Counted from the stretch's first letter, positions 16,136 through 25,201 are shown. The stretch: 29,902 nucleotides of DNA from Caldisericaceae bacterium (GCA_021160885.1 JAGHBR010000482.1:1-29902), one strand, 5' to 3'. The notes: generated by a model from the letters alone, not told the origin. Numbers and translations are program-made.

Positions 16136-17443
16136 ATGAAATTTAAAATTTTCTTAATATTACCAATAATCGCTTGGCTACTCTTAACGGCTTGTTCAAA
16201 AGGGCAGCAGGGAAAAGCAGAAGCGAAGCCCAGACGAGGCTTGACCTATTGGTGCGCTTCCAATCCACAGGAGTACAAACTGGCAAAAGAGTTGGTGAAA
16301 GCCTGGAATCAACGACATCCGGAAATTCCGGTCAAATTGCAAACACTTCCTGCCAGTCAGTCTTCTGAAGAAGTTTTGCTGGCGGCCATAGCCGGTAAAA
16401 CCACGCCGGATATTTGTTCTAACATGTGGCCGGGCGCCATGGATGAATTTATCGCTGCCGGTGGGCTCCTGCGTCTGGACACCTTTCCTGATTTTCGCTC
16501 CTATGTTACGGAACGCGTAATGGAGGATCAGCTCAAAACCTTCCAGGCTAAAGACGGCGGTTATTACCAGCTGCCCTGGAAGACCAATCCGATCATGGTC
16601 TTTTACAATAAAAAGATTTTTCGCAAAGCCGGGGTTCAGCCTCCGCTAGTTACCTATTCCCAGTTTTTGTCAGCTGCCCAAAAAATCGTGCAGGATTTTG
16701 ACGGCGACGGGCAAATTGATCACTGGATGCTGTACCGAGATATTAAGCCCATCTGGTGGCAACGCCTGTTCGATTATTATCCCTTTTACATTTGTGCTTC
16801 TGGTGGCCGGACTTTATTTGAAGCTGACAGCATTGTTTTTAATAATCAGGCCAGCGTTAAAGTGTTCCGCTTTTTTCAAACCATGTACCGCCGCGGCTAC
16901 ATGCCGGTGACCCAGTTTCAGGGCGATCAATTTTTGGCAGAACGCCTGGCAACGCAAATTTCAGGACCCTGGCTGGTAGCCCACATTCAAAAATTTGCTC
17001 CAGCAGATTTTGAATACGGAATCATGCCCATTCCAAAACCTGATGATTATCAGGGCGCTGTTTACACCTATGGCGATCCCAAAAACATTTCCATTTTTAA
17101 TAACACCAAGCATCCCCGGGCGGCCTGGCAGTTCGCTAAATGGCTTATTTCGCGTCATGCCGATCAGCGCTTGCTGGAAATTTGCGATCAAATTCCGATG
17201 CGCAAAAATTTACTGTCCGATTCCTCTTTTATTGCCTATTTTAAGGCAAAACCGCAAATGAAAATGTTCGCCTTACAAGCGCCGTTTACGCGTGGTGTAG
17301 ATGGCGTGGCCGATCTGAAAGAAATTTTTAACATTATTTCGCAGGAGTACGAGGCAAGTGTAATCTATGGCCGCCGTCCTCCCGAAGAAGCCATTGAGCG
17401 GGCTGCTAAACGTGTGAAGGTAATCAGGGAGTGGAACCGCTGA
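16136..17443 (+). CDS. ABC transporter sugar-binding lipoprotein (family 1 solute-binding protein)
   Basis: The 435-residue product has a lipoprotein signal peptide with lipobox LLTAC and Cys20 as anchor. The mature part has the MalE/UgpB-type two-lobe layout: LTYWCASNPQEYKLAKELV at the start of the N-lobe, then IAGKTTPDICSNMWPGAM, QLPWKTNPIMVFYNKKIFRK (the conserved inter-lobe strand), DFDGDGQIDHWML, and GPWLVAHIQKFAPADFEYGI. It would capture an oligosaccharide in the periplasm and hand it to the permeases encoded directly downstream, whose first ATG overlaps its stop codon (TGATG). Ribosome binding site AAAGGA lies 3 bp before the ATG. The neighbouring mannoside phosphorylase-like and mannosidase genes suggest manno-oligosaccharides. 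Confidence 0.9.
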   Translation: MKFKIFLILPIIAWLLLTACSKGQQGKAEAKPRRGLTYWCASNPQEYKLAKELVKAWNQRHPEIPVKLQTLPASQSSEEVLLAAIAGKTTPDICSNMWPGAMDEFIAAGGLLRLDTFPDFRSYVTERVMEDQLKTFQAKDGGYYQLPWKTNPIMVFYNKKIFRKAGVQPPLVTYSQFLSAAQKIVQDFDGDGQIDHWMLYRDIKPIWWQRLFDYYPFYICASGGRTLFEADSIVFNNQASVKVFRFFQTMYRRGYMPVTQFQGDQFLAERLATQISGPWLVAHIQKFAPADFEYGIMPIPKPDDYQGAVYTYGDPKNISIFNNTKHPRAAWQFAKWLISRHADQRLLEICDQIPMRKNLLSDSSFIAYFKAKPQMKMFALQAPFTRGVDGVADLKEIFNIISQEYEASVIYGRRPPEEAIERAAKRVKVIREWNR

Positions 17444-18321
17444 TGTTAGCTTATGTTAAGCAAAAGATTAAAAAGAGCGATAAAATCGGTTATTTGATGA
17501 GCCTGCCCTATCTGGTCAGCTTTGCACTGTTTGTCGCTTTTCCTCTGGGTTTTTCTTTTATTTTAATCTTTCACAAATGGAATGTCATTACGCCCATGCG
17601 CTGGGTGGGCCTGAAGAATTTTTATCGTCTGTTCCATGACGTTGAATTTTTTAGAGCCATATACAACACAGTTGTCTTTTTAATCATCCATATTCCTCTG
17701 CAGATCGTTTTTGCCCTGGTTATTGCGGTCTTGCTGAATCAAAAGATTAAACTGCGTGGCTTTTTCAGGGCGGTCTTTTTTATGCCTGTCATTGTAAGCG
17801 GAGTGGTCATTACCATTTTGTGGCAGCAACTCTACGCTTACGAAACCGGTGTGTTGAATTTAATACTTACTCAATTAGGATTGCCCAAAATTCCCTGGAT
17901 TAACGACCCGTCCTGGGCCATGCCCTCCATAGCCATCATGGCTACCTGGAAAAACGTGGGTCTTTACATAGTGCTCTTTTTGGTCGGTTTACAGAACATT
18001 CCGAAATATTTGTACGAATCGGCTGAATTGGATGGCGCTACAGCCTGGCAAAAGTTCTGGTACATTACCGTGCCTTCGTTAAACAGCACCATGGTGCTGG
18101 TGGTTATTTTGTCCACCATTGGTGGTTTTTCCCTGTTTATTGAACCGTTCGTCATGACCGGTGGGGGCCCGATGAACAGTACCCTGTCGGCCATGCTGTA
18201 CATTTACAATCAGGCTTTTTATTTTGGCCACATGGGCTATGCGGCCACTCTGGGCTTTTTCTTTGCCTTCATTATTTTTATTGTAGTGCTAATTCAAAAG
18301 CGCGTGGTTGAAAGGAAATAG
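17443..18321 (+). CDS. ABC sugar transporter permease, MalF/UgpA type
   Basis: I choose the ATG at 17443, which overlaps the TGA of the binding-protein gene (TGATG) and has AGGGAG about 11 bp upstream. A GTG at 17431 is possible and would add four residues. The product of about 292 residues has six hydrophobic segments. The EAA loop that contacts the ATPase is at residues about 192-215 (YESAELDGATAWQKFWYITV, with the conserved G at the usual place). The N-terminal SDKIGYLMSLPYLVSFALFV start is typical of UgpA/LacF-like subunits. It forms the inner-membrane channel with the next gene's product. Confidence 0.92.
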   Translation: MLAYVKQKIKKSDKIGYLMSLPYLVSFALFVAFPLGFSFILIFHKWNVITPMRWVGLKNFYRLFHDVEFFRAIYNTVVFLIIHIPLQIVFALVIAVLLNQKIKLRGFFRAVFFMPVIVSGVVITILWQQLYAYETGVLNLILTQLGLPKIPWINDPSWAMPSIAIMATWKNVGLYIVLFLVGLQNIPKYLYESAELDGATAWQKFWYITVPSLNSTMVLVVILSTIGGFSLFIEPFVMTGGGPMNSTLSAMLYIYNQAFYFGHMGYAATLGFFFAFIIFIVVLIQKRVVERK

Positions 18322-18323
18322 GC

Positions 18324-19133
18324 ATGAAGCGGTTTTACCTTTACCTGGTTTTAACGGTTGCTGGAATCACTTTTATTTATCCTTTTTTGTGGATGATTGC
18401 CGCCAGCTTAAAACCGGAAATCGAAATCGGTTCGCTGGGTCTATGGTCTAAAAATTTTAGTTTGGAGAGTTACCGCCTGGTGGTGCAAAAGATTCCCATC
18501 TGGCGTGCTTTGTTCAATAGTTTGTTCGTTTCAAGCTGTGTCACCGTGTCGGTTATTTTCTTTGGATCTATTGTCGGCTACGCTCTGTCTCGGTTAAATT
18601 TTTGGGGGCGGAATCTGATTTTAGGTGTTATTTTGTTCACCATGGTCATTCCCTTTCAAATTACCTTAATTCCCATGTACATTTTAATGGTCAAGTTTAG
18701 CTGGGTAGATACTTACCTGTCGCTCATTGTGCCGGGCATGATCACGGCCTTCTCCATTTTACTGTTTCGCCAGTTTTTTCTGGATATCCCGCAGGATTTA
18801 ATAGATGCGGCCAGGATTGATGGCTGTAACGATTTGACCATTCTCTTTCGAATCATCTGGCCTATTTCCAAACCGGTGATCATCACGGTAGGCATCATTA
18901 CCTTTATGACTAGCTGGAATGATGTGCTGTGGCCGTTAATCGTTATTCGTAACGAAAAACTGATGACCATGCCTCAGTTGGTTACCATTTTTGCCGTTGG
19001 CGGGCAGGCCGAAGCGCAGTTAGGAGCCATGCTGGCGGCCGCAACCTTGCTGGCTATTCCGATTATTTTGGTTTACGCATTCTTCCAGCGCTATTTTATT
19101 GAAAGTATGGCAACTTCAGGATTAAAAGGTTAG
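18324..19133 (+). CDS. ABC sugar transporter permease, MalG/UgpE type
   Basis: The 269-residue inner-membrane protein starts 2 bp after the first permease gene. It shows the family's N-terminal segment with TFIYPFLWMIAASLKP and the EAA loop at residues about 158-180 (DAARIDGCNDLTILFRIIWP). A late signature TSWNDVLWPLIVI is also as expected. The stop codon overlaps the ribosome binding site of the GH130 gene. No ATP-binding subunit is encoded in the operon or anywhere in this window, so a shared MsmX/UgpC-type ATPase from another locus is presumably used (known for this transporter class). Confidence 0.92.
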   Translation: MKRFYLYLVLTVAGITFIYPFLWMIAASLKPEIEIGSLGLWSKNFSLESYRLVVQKIPIWRALFNSLFVSSCVTVSVIFFGSIVGYALSRLNFWGRNLILGVILFTMVIPFQITLIPMYILMVKFSWVDTYLSLIVPGMITAFSILLFRQFFLDIPQDLIDAARIDGCNDLTILFRIIWPISKPVIITVGIITFMTSWNDVLWPLIVIRNEKLMTMPQLVTIFAVGGQAEAQLGAMLAAATLLAIPIILVYAFFQRYFIESMATSGLKG

Positions 19134-19142
19134 GAGAATATT

Positions 19143-20393
19143 GTGCAAGTACAAAAACTGGATTTTAAATTAGAACCCAATCTGCGCCGGGTTCTTGCGC
19201 TTTCTTACAATATTGAAAAACCGCATGTGGAGCGCATTGCCAGACAAGTGATGGTTATGAGTGCTTCTGAACGCGAAGCGCTTTTTAAAGAAATAGAAAA
19301 GAGTTTTGCCGACCGGCATCGCGATATGGAAAAGTTTTTAATGAACTTTTACGGCCAGCTAAAAACCTTTTTACCTTCTGAGTTCAAATTACGCCCGGTA
19401 GATAAATTATTAATGGCCAGCTATTTTGCCAAAGAGTACTCCTTGGAAGCGGCCGCCCTATTCAATCCTTCCATTGTACCTTTTGAGGATTTAAGCGGAA
19501 ACGGCGACCAGCGATTTGTCATGAGTTTGCGGGCAACCGGCGAGGGGCACATTTCGAGCATCGAATTTGTTCAGGGAAGAATTAACGCCAGCGGTGAAAT
19601 ATTTATTAAAATGCCGGAATCGCCCTTTGCCACAGGGCCGGAAAAGGTAGAAGTCGATTTTGCTTCTCCGTATCAGATTACCAGCATGCATTTTGATCCT
19701 CAAATTCCATTGGCTGAACGGGTCATTTTTCCTGTTACTGACGACGAAGTGAATGGCATTGAAGATTTGCGGCTGGTGCGTTTTGAAGACGAAAGTGGTC
19801 TCTTTTATTACGGTACTTACACTGCTTACGATGGCCATCAGATTCAAAGCAAATTACTGGTAACGAATGATTTTATTTCTTTTAAAAGTTACCGATTACA
19901 GGGCAAGGCCGTGCATGACAAAGGTATGGCTTTGTTCCCGGAACGGATTGACGGAAAATATGCTATGATTGGTCGACAGGACGGCACCAATCTGTACATC
20001 ATGTTCTCTGATTCCCTGTACAACTGGGAAAAAGCGGAGTTGTTGCTGGAACCACAGATGCCCTGGGAACTGAGTAAAATTGGCAATTGCGGTTCGCCTA
20101 TCAAAACCGATGTTGGTTGGTTATTGATAACGCATGGCGTAGGCCCAATGCGTAAGTATCAGTTGGGCGCCATTTTGCTTGATTTAAAAAATCCGCGTAA
20201 GGTCATTGCCCGTTTAGCCGAACCCCTGTTGGGACCGGATGAAAACGAACGGGAAGGCTATGTGCCAAATGTTATTTACACCTGTGGTAATATGTTACAC
20301 AAAGATCGGTTAATCGTACCTTATGCCATGTCTGATTCTGCCTCAGGTGTGGCCATTTTTAAGCTTGATGAAATTTTACAGGAAATGGAATGA
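19143..20393 (+). CDS. GH130 family mannoside phosphorylase/mannosidase, long form with helical N-extension
   Basis: The 416-residue enzyme starts at GTG with AGGAG 6 bp upstream. Residues 1-95 are a helical extension found in only some GH130 members. The five-bladed propeller core follows. The GH130 proton-donor motif is NGIEDLRL, with Asp208 as the likely general acid. Further motifs are LFPERIDGKYAMIGRQD, KIGNCGSPIKT, and THGVG. The Arg, Lys and His in these motifs occupy the places where GH130 phosphorylases hold phosphate, so phosphorolysis giving mannose-1-phosphate is more likely than hydrolysis (inference needing an alignment). No signal peptide: cytoplasmic. It overlaps the next gene's upstream ATG. 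Linkage specificity (beta-1,2 or beta-1,4) cannot be decided from the sequence alone. Confidence 0.88.
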   Translation: MQVQKLDFKLEPNLRRVLALSYNIEKPHVERIARQVMVMSASEREALFKEIEKSFADRHRDMEKFLMNFYGQLKTFLPSEFKLRPVDKLLMASYFAKEYSLEAAALFNPSIVPFEDLSGNGDQRFVMSLRATGEGHISSIEFVQGRINASGEIFIKMPESPFATGPEKVEVDFASPYQITSMHFDPQIPLAERVIFPVTDDEVNGIEDLRLVRFEDESGLFYYGTYTAYDGHQIQSKLLVTNDFISFKSYRLQGKAVHDKGMALFPERIDGKYAMIGRQDGTNLYIMFSDSLYNWEKAELLLEPQMPWELSKIGNCGSPIKTDVGWLLITHGVGPMRKYQLGAILLDLKNPRKVIARLAEPLLGPDENEREGYVPNVIYTCGNMLHKDRLIVPYAMSDSASGVAIFKLDEILQEME

Positions 20394-20416
20394 AAACAGG
20401 AGAGGAGTTTTCAACC

Positions 20417-21334
20417 ATGATTGTTGAAAGAAGTGAACGGAATCCGATTCTGACAACGAAAGATGTCCCGTTTAAGGCCAACAGCCTTTTCAATGCCGGG
20501 GCCATTAAGTTTAATAATCAATATTTACTGATCTGTCGTGTGGAAATGCCAAATGGAATTTCGGCTCTGGTTAAGGCCTGGAGTAAAGATGGCATTCAAT
20601 TTAAAGTTGAAGATAAATTTTTCCTTACAGCGGAAGATCATCATCAATTTTACGAATATGTACAATGGGGTATCGAAGATGTGCGGATTAATCCATTGAA
20701 TGGTGAATATTACCTGACCTACACCGGCTATTCGCCCAATGAACCGGTTGTTTTACTGGCCCGTACGACTGATTTCGAAAAAGTTGAGATTTTAGGCACC
20801 ATCTCTGAACCGGTTAACAAAGATGCCGTTCTTTTTCCTGAAAAAATAAACGGCTATTACTGGAAGATCGATCGCCCGGCTATTTCGCCTACTCAGGGCA
20901 ATATGTGGATCAATCAGAGTCCTGATCTATTGCACTGGGGAAATTACAGGCGATTGATTTCCACGCGTAAACCATGGTGGGATTCCGATAAAATCGGCGC
21001 TTCCACTCCCCCAATTAAGACGGAAAAAGGCTGGTTGATGCTCTACCATGGCGTGAGGATCATCGGGACTTCGATGATTTACCGGCAGGGCGTGCTGCTG
21101 CTGGATTTAAACGAGCCTTACAAAGTGCTGGGGCGTAGTAAAGAACCCGTCCTGAGCCCCGAAGAGACGTACGAAAGAGTAGGCGATGTACCAAATGTGA
21201 TATTTTCTACCGGCTGGATTTTGGAAGATGATGGGCAAATTAAAATTTATTATTCCGGCGCGGATTCAAATATCTGCCTGGCTACAACGTCTGTTGAAAA
21301 ACTATTAAGCATGTGTGAGGAAGAAGGTTGTTAA
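20417..21334 (+). CDS. GH130 family mannoside phosphorylase, short form
   Basis: I choose ATG 20417 because AGGAGAGGAG precedes it at good spacing and the protein then begins MIVERSERNPILTTKDVP, as GH130 proteins usually do. An ATG at 20390, overlapping the previous stop (ATGA), would add nine residues (314 in total). Motifs: WGIEDVRI with the likely general-acid Asp (residue 88 from the chosen start), LFPEKINGYYWKIDRPA, KIGASTPPIKTEKGW, LMLYHGV. The RP, K and H positions match GH130 phosphorylases that bind inorganic phosphate. It is cytoplasmic. Having a long and a short GH130 side by side recalls the Thermoanaerobacter pair Teth514_1788/1789 (beta-1,2-oligomannan and beta-1,2-mannobiose phosphorylases); that parallel is from memory and not tested. 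Confidence 0.9.
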   Translation: MIVERSERNPILTTKDVPFKANSLFNAGAIKFNNQYLLICRVEMPNGISALVKAWSKDGIQFKVEDKFFLTAEDHHQFYEYVQWGIEDVRINPLNGEYYLTYTGYSPNEPVVLLARTTDFEKVEILGTISEPVNKDAVLFPEKINGYYWKIDRPAISPTQGNMWINQSPDLLHWGNYRRLISTRKPWWDSDKIGASTPPIKTEKGWLMLYHGVRIIGTSMIYRQGVLLLDLNEPYKVLGRSKEPVLSPEETYERVGDVPNVIFSTGWILEDDGQIKIYYSGADSNICLATTSVEKLLSMCEEEGC

Positions 21335-22614
21335 TGAATAAAGTAAGAGCCTTGTTGACCTTAATTTTTGCCTTTACGTTATTTGTTCAATGCCAAAGTA
21401 CAAGTAATCAAAAGAGCATAATCAACTTAAATCACTTAAATTACCTTTACACCTGGCTGAAGGTAGATGGGCAGCCATGGGCTGGAATTGCCATTTACGC
21501 AGAATATCCGGATTACCACTACCTGGAAGCTCCGGGCGAAGGATTGATTTGTGTTGATGACATTGCCCGGGCGACTATTGTTTATTTGCGGCATGCTCAA
21601 TATTACAAGTCCACCGATTCTGCGGTTCGGGCCAGGCAATTAATAAGAACTTTGCTTAAAATGCAGGCTTCTAATGGCTGTTTTTACAATTTTATTGACA
21701 GTCAGGGACAAATTCAAAAACAGCTAAAAAACAGTAAACCGCTACCCGATTGGTGGACCTGGCGGGCTACCTGGGCGCTGGCTGAGTTTTTAAAAAATGA
21801 TCCCTCGGCAACGCCTTCTTTAAAAGATTCTGCAGAGCAGGCAGTACAAAAAGTATTGCCCCATGTCGAAATGTTAAACCAAAATTTAAATCAATGGCAG
21901 GAAGTTGCTGGCTTTAAATTGCCTGTTTGGCTGCCTCAGCGTCATGCGGCAGACCAGGCTGGCCTGCTGATTAAAGCATTGTGTGCATTACATGCAGCAA
22001 CCGGCCAGCCGAAGTTGTTGCCTTTGATTAAGGCGCAGGCCAGAGGACTTATGTCCATGCAGATTAAATATTCGACTTCCGAATTCTATGGCGCCTTTTT
22101 GAGCTGGCAGAACATCTGGCATGCATACGGTAATATTCAGGCCGATGCCCTTTTAGATGCCTTTGAGGTCACTGGAGATTCTGCGTTTTTTCATTCTGCT
22201 TTATTTGAAATCGATCATTTTTATCCGCAATTACTTAAAATGGGTCTTTTACATCAGGCAAAGTTGAAAAACGAAAACGGCAAGATTATTGTAACCGAAA
22301 AAAGACAGTTTGAACAAATTGCCTATGATTTGCGGCCAATGATTTGGGCCGCGCTGCATGCCTTTAAGTTGACGAAACAGGCGAAATATGGTAAGCTAAC
22401 TTTACGTCTGGCGTCATGGTTTAGTGGAAACAATGCGGCGCAAAAAGCCATGTACGATGCACAAAGCGGGCGCTGTTTTGATGGCCTTATTACACCGGAA
22501 CAGGTTAATCTGAATGCAGGCGCTGAATCAACCATCGAAGCATTATTGGCTTTAATGGAAGTGGAGCGAGCGCCAGAATTGAGAAAGGAATTGCTTGAAC
22601 AATTTTTTGAATAA
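21334..22614 (+). CDS. Lipoprotein of probable (alpha/alpha)6-barrel fold, unknown function
   Basis: The ATG at 21334 overlaps the previous TAA by one base and has AGGAAGAAGG upstream; a TTG at 21328 is less likely. The 426-residue product has a signal peptide with Cys20 (LFVQC) as a lipid anchor, although Gln at -1 is unusual. The body is repeated amphipathic helices, as in six-hairpin glycosidases. A conspicuous motif GLICVDDIARATIVYLRH (Asp75, Asp76) and later QASNGCFYNFID, WTWRATWALAEF and NAGAESTIEALLALM could hold the active site. Its place between GH130 and GH2 genes suggests a periplasmic glycan-processing enzyme; I do not recognise a named family. Alternative: a non-catalytic glycan-binding protein. 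Confidence 0.65.
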   Translation: MNKVRALLTLIFAFTLFVQCQSTSNQKSIINLNHLNYLYTWLKVDGQPWAGIAIYAEYPDYHYLEAPGEGLICVDDIARATIVYLRHAQYYKSTDSAVRARQLIRTLLKMQASNGCFYNFIDSQGQIQKQLKNSKPLPDWWTWRATWALAEFLKNDPSATPSLKDSAEQAVQKVLPHVEMLNQNLNQWQEVAGFKLPVWLPQRHAADQAGLLIKALCALHAATGQPKLLPLIKAQARGLMSMQIKYSTSEFYGAFLSWQNIWHAYGNIQADALLDAFEVTGDSAFFHSALFEIDHFYPQLLKMGLLHQAKLKNENGKIIVTEKRQFEQIAYDLRPMIWAALHAFKLTKQAKYGKLTLRLASWFSGNNAAQKAMYDAQSGRCFDGLITPEQVNLNAGAESTIEALLALMEVERAPELRKELLEQFFE

Positions 22615-22630
22615 GTATTTTTTAACGGAT

Positions 22631-22657
22631 GAAGTCAGATCTAATAATGATCACTTC
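22631..22657 (+). other. Hairpin in the 145-bp gap before the GH2 gene
   Basis: GAAGTCAGATC (22631-22641) pairs with GATCACTTC (22649-22657) apart from a 2-nt bulge. No T-run follows, so it is at best a weak transcription brake or processing site between the operon and the mannosidase gene. Confidence 0.3.
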
Positions 22658-22759
22658 GTTCAATCTTGATTGATTGACTAAATACGCCACTAAAGGGAGA
22701 CAGAATCACCCTCTACATCGCTTTGTTGGGAAAATATTTTCAAAGATTCGGAGGTTAAT

Positions 22760-25201
22760 TTGAATAAGCGTTTTGAATTGAATCAAGGATGGCGTGTGTT
22801 CTTGCATGAAGTGCGAAAAAGTCATCCGAAATTTAACATTCCGACCCGGGGAATCCCTGCCAGAATTCCGGGAGTCATCCACAGCCACCTATTTGAAGCT
22901 GGAATTATTCCAGATCCATTTTTTGATATGAATGAAAAAGAGTTGCAATGGATAGACTGGAATGACTATCGTTATGAGTGTCAGTTCGATTTGCCGGATG
23001 ATTTTGATCTTACACGCACTATCTATCTGAAAACAGACGGCCTGGATACTATTGCTGAAATCTATTTAAATGGTCGGCATGTGGCTTCAGCGAAAAACAT
23101 GTTTCGCTCCTATCGTTTTAAAGTGAATGGGATAGTAAAGCAGAAGCAAAACCAGCTTGAAATCATCTTTAAATCGGCCCGCTGGTATGGACAAGAATAT
23201 GAACCTAAAATAAAACAATTACCATCTGCTCGCCATCCGGAGCGCGCTTATTTAAGGAAAAGTCAATACTCATTTGGTTGGGACTGGGGGCCACAATTTG
23301 CTACCTGTGGCATCTGGAAGCCCATTTACCTGGAACAGGCTGATTGTGGCATTGAAGCTATTACTTTTGATGCTGTTGACTTTAGAGGGAAAACGGTTAC
23401 TATCCAGTCTGACATTTTCCTGTGGGGAGAAACGCCTGCCGGTGGGAAAATCGAGTTCAAATTGGATGTAAAAACTGTAAGCGGTGAAACCGTCCTGCTG
23501 GTTAAACAACTGGAAGTCATGGGACGGCAGAATAGTTTGCGCTTTGATCTGGAAGAGCCTGCTCTATGGTGGCCTCGTGGTTACGGTCAACCAACTTTGC
23601 ACCATTTACAGGTTCAGTTGAAGGACGCAGATGGTAATTTATTAGAACAATCTAAAAAGAGAGTGGGGATTTGCAAAATGGAACTGGTCACGGAGGAAAA
23701 CGGGAGGCCGGTTTTTTATTTTAAAATCAATGATCAACCTGTTTTTGCGCAGGGGGCAAACTGGATTCCGGCCTATGCCTTTTTGCCGGAAGTTAAAAAA
23801 CAAACCTACGAACGCCTGTTGAAAATGGCAGCCCAGACCAATATGAATATATTGCGCGTTTGGGGCGGCGGCATTTACGAAGATGACTATTTTTATGAGC
23901 TTTGTGACAGCCTGGGATTAATGGTTTGGCAGGATTTCATGTTTGCCTGTGCCACCTACCCGGGAAATGCAGGCTTTATTGACGAGGTAAGGGCGGAAGT
24001 TGAAGAAAACGTTTTACGATTGCGCCATCATCCTTCGATTGTTTTGTGGAATGGCAATAATGAAATCGAGTGGATCTGGTACAGGGATCAATGCGGGCCA
24101 ATGGACAATATGCCTGGCTATCGTTTGTTTCACGAATGGTTTCCAGCATGGATGCACAAATTGGATCCCTATAGGCCTTACTGGCCGACTTCGCCCTGGG
24201 GTATGGAAGCAGACCCCAATGATGAAAAAAGCGGTAATCGCCATGTTTGGCATATCTGGTCAGAGTGGGTGGACTACACCCGGGTAAAAGAAGATCAAAG
24301 CTTATATGTCACAGAATTTGGCTTTCAGGCGCCGCCACATTTTTACACCTTAAAAAAAGCATTGCCCGCAGATCAGTTCAGCGTTCAAAGTGAAAGTTTT
24401 GAATGGCACAACAAGCAGCATGAAGGCAATGAACGATTGTTTCGCTTTTTAGCCGGTCATTTGCCGGTAAAAACTTCTCCGCGGGATTTTGTTTACCTGA
24501 CCCAGTTAAATCAGGCCTTTGCTTTGCGCAGCTGTTTAAGGCATTGGAGGGGACGTGTACCCGATACTATGGGAGCCATTATCTGGCAGCTAAATGACTG
24601 CTGGCCGGTTACTTCTTGGGCATTAATCGATTATGAGTTTCGTCCCAAACTCAGTTATTACCATGTAAAAGAGGTTTTTGCCATGGAGGCTGTTTATTTG
24701 ATTGAAACAGAAAAGAATATCGTCATTCGCTTTTCACCTAATTTGCCTCAAGGCATTTTTCGATTGGAAGTAAAAGCTTTATTAAAGGATGGTAAATCGC
24801 TTCAAACAACTTTAGAAGAAACGATCACGACCTCCGGCATTTCATCTCCTGTAGTTATTCTGGCAGATTTACCTGAAGAAGCAATTGTTCTAATTGCCAC
24901 TTTGTATGATGTGTCGGGCAAAAAGCTCAGTCGCGACTTTTTGAATTTGAAACCTTGGAAATATTTAAAAATTCCTTACAAACGGCAAAACCTGAAATTG
25001 GTGATAGAAAACGGCTTGTGGTTGGTGTGTGAAGAACAGCCTTGCTTTTTTGTAGAAGTGCGGCACCCGGAACGAAATTTTGAAAATCAGGGATTTATCC
25101 TCTTACCAGGTGAGCGTGAACGTTTATTGGCAGAAATTGACATAGATGAATTAGACCTTGACGTGTTAGAGATTTTCTGTCTGAATCAATATCTGGTTTA
25201 A
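22760..25201 (+). CDS. Beta-mannosidase, glycoside hydrolase family 2
   Basis: The 813-residue enzyme begins at TTG, chosen because CGGAGG lies 5-6 bp before it and the protein start fits the family (FELNQGWRVF, as in other GH2 beta-mannosidases). Residues about 1-180 form the GH2 sugar-binding domain (RGIPARIPGVIHSHLFEAGI). An Ig-like domain and the TIM barrel follow: LRVWGGGIYEDDYFYELCD, VWQDFMFACATYP. The likely acid/base is Glu435 in VLWNGNNEIEW and the nucleophile Glu519 in YVTEFGFQ. C-terminal beta domains start near residue 650. Length is typical (about 820). No signal peptide, so it cleaves terminal beta-mannose from imported oligosaccharides in the cytoplasm. It is last in the plus-strand sugar cluster, 145 bp after the lipoprotein gene. 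Exo-beta-glucosaminidase is an unlikely alternative. Confidence 0.92.
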   Translation: MNKRFELNQGWRVFLHEVRKSHPKFNIPTRGIPARIPGVIHSHLFEAGIIPDPFFDMNEKELQWIDWNDYRYECQFDLPDDFDLTRTIYLKTDGLDTIAEIYLNGRHVASAKNMFRSYRFKVNGIVKQKQNQLEIIFKSARWYGQEYEPKIKQLPSARHPERAYLRKSQYSFGWDWGPQFATCGIWKPIYLEQADCGIEAITFDAVDFRGKTVTIQSDIFLWGETPAGGKIEFKLDVKTVSGETVLLVKQLEVMGRQNSLRFDLEEPALWWPRGYGQPTLHHLQVQLKDADGNLLEQSKKRVGICKMELVTEENGRPVFYFKINDQPVFAQGANWIPAYAFLPEVKKQTYERLLKMAAQTNMNILRVWGGGIYEDDYFYELCDSLGLMVWQDFMFACATYPGNAGFIDEVRAEVEENVLRLRHHPSIVLWNGNNEIEWIWYRDQCGPMDNMPGYRLFHEWFPAWMHKLDPYRPYWPTSPWGMEADPNDEKSGNRHVWHIWSEWVDYTRVKEDQSLYVTEFGFQAPPHFYTLKKALPADQFSVQSESFEWHNKQHEGNERLFRFLAGHLPVKTSPRDFVYLTQLNQAFALRSCLRHWRGRVPDTMGAIIWQLNDCWPVTSWALIDYEFRPKLSYYHVKEVFAMEAVYLIETEKNIVIRFSPNLPQGIFRLEVKALLKDGKSLQTTLEETITTSGISSPVVILADLPEEAIVLIATLYDVSGKKLSRDFLNLKPWKYLKIPYKRQNLKLVIENGLWLVCEEQPCFFVEVRHPERNFENQGFILLPGERERLLAEIDIDELDLDVLEIFCLNQYLV

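Noticed and set aside
24006..24015. AAAACGTTTT palindrome resembling the LacI operator core
   Set aside because: It lies deep inside the GH2 coding region, in ordinary codons and far from any start. A chance match is likely.
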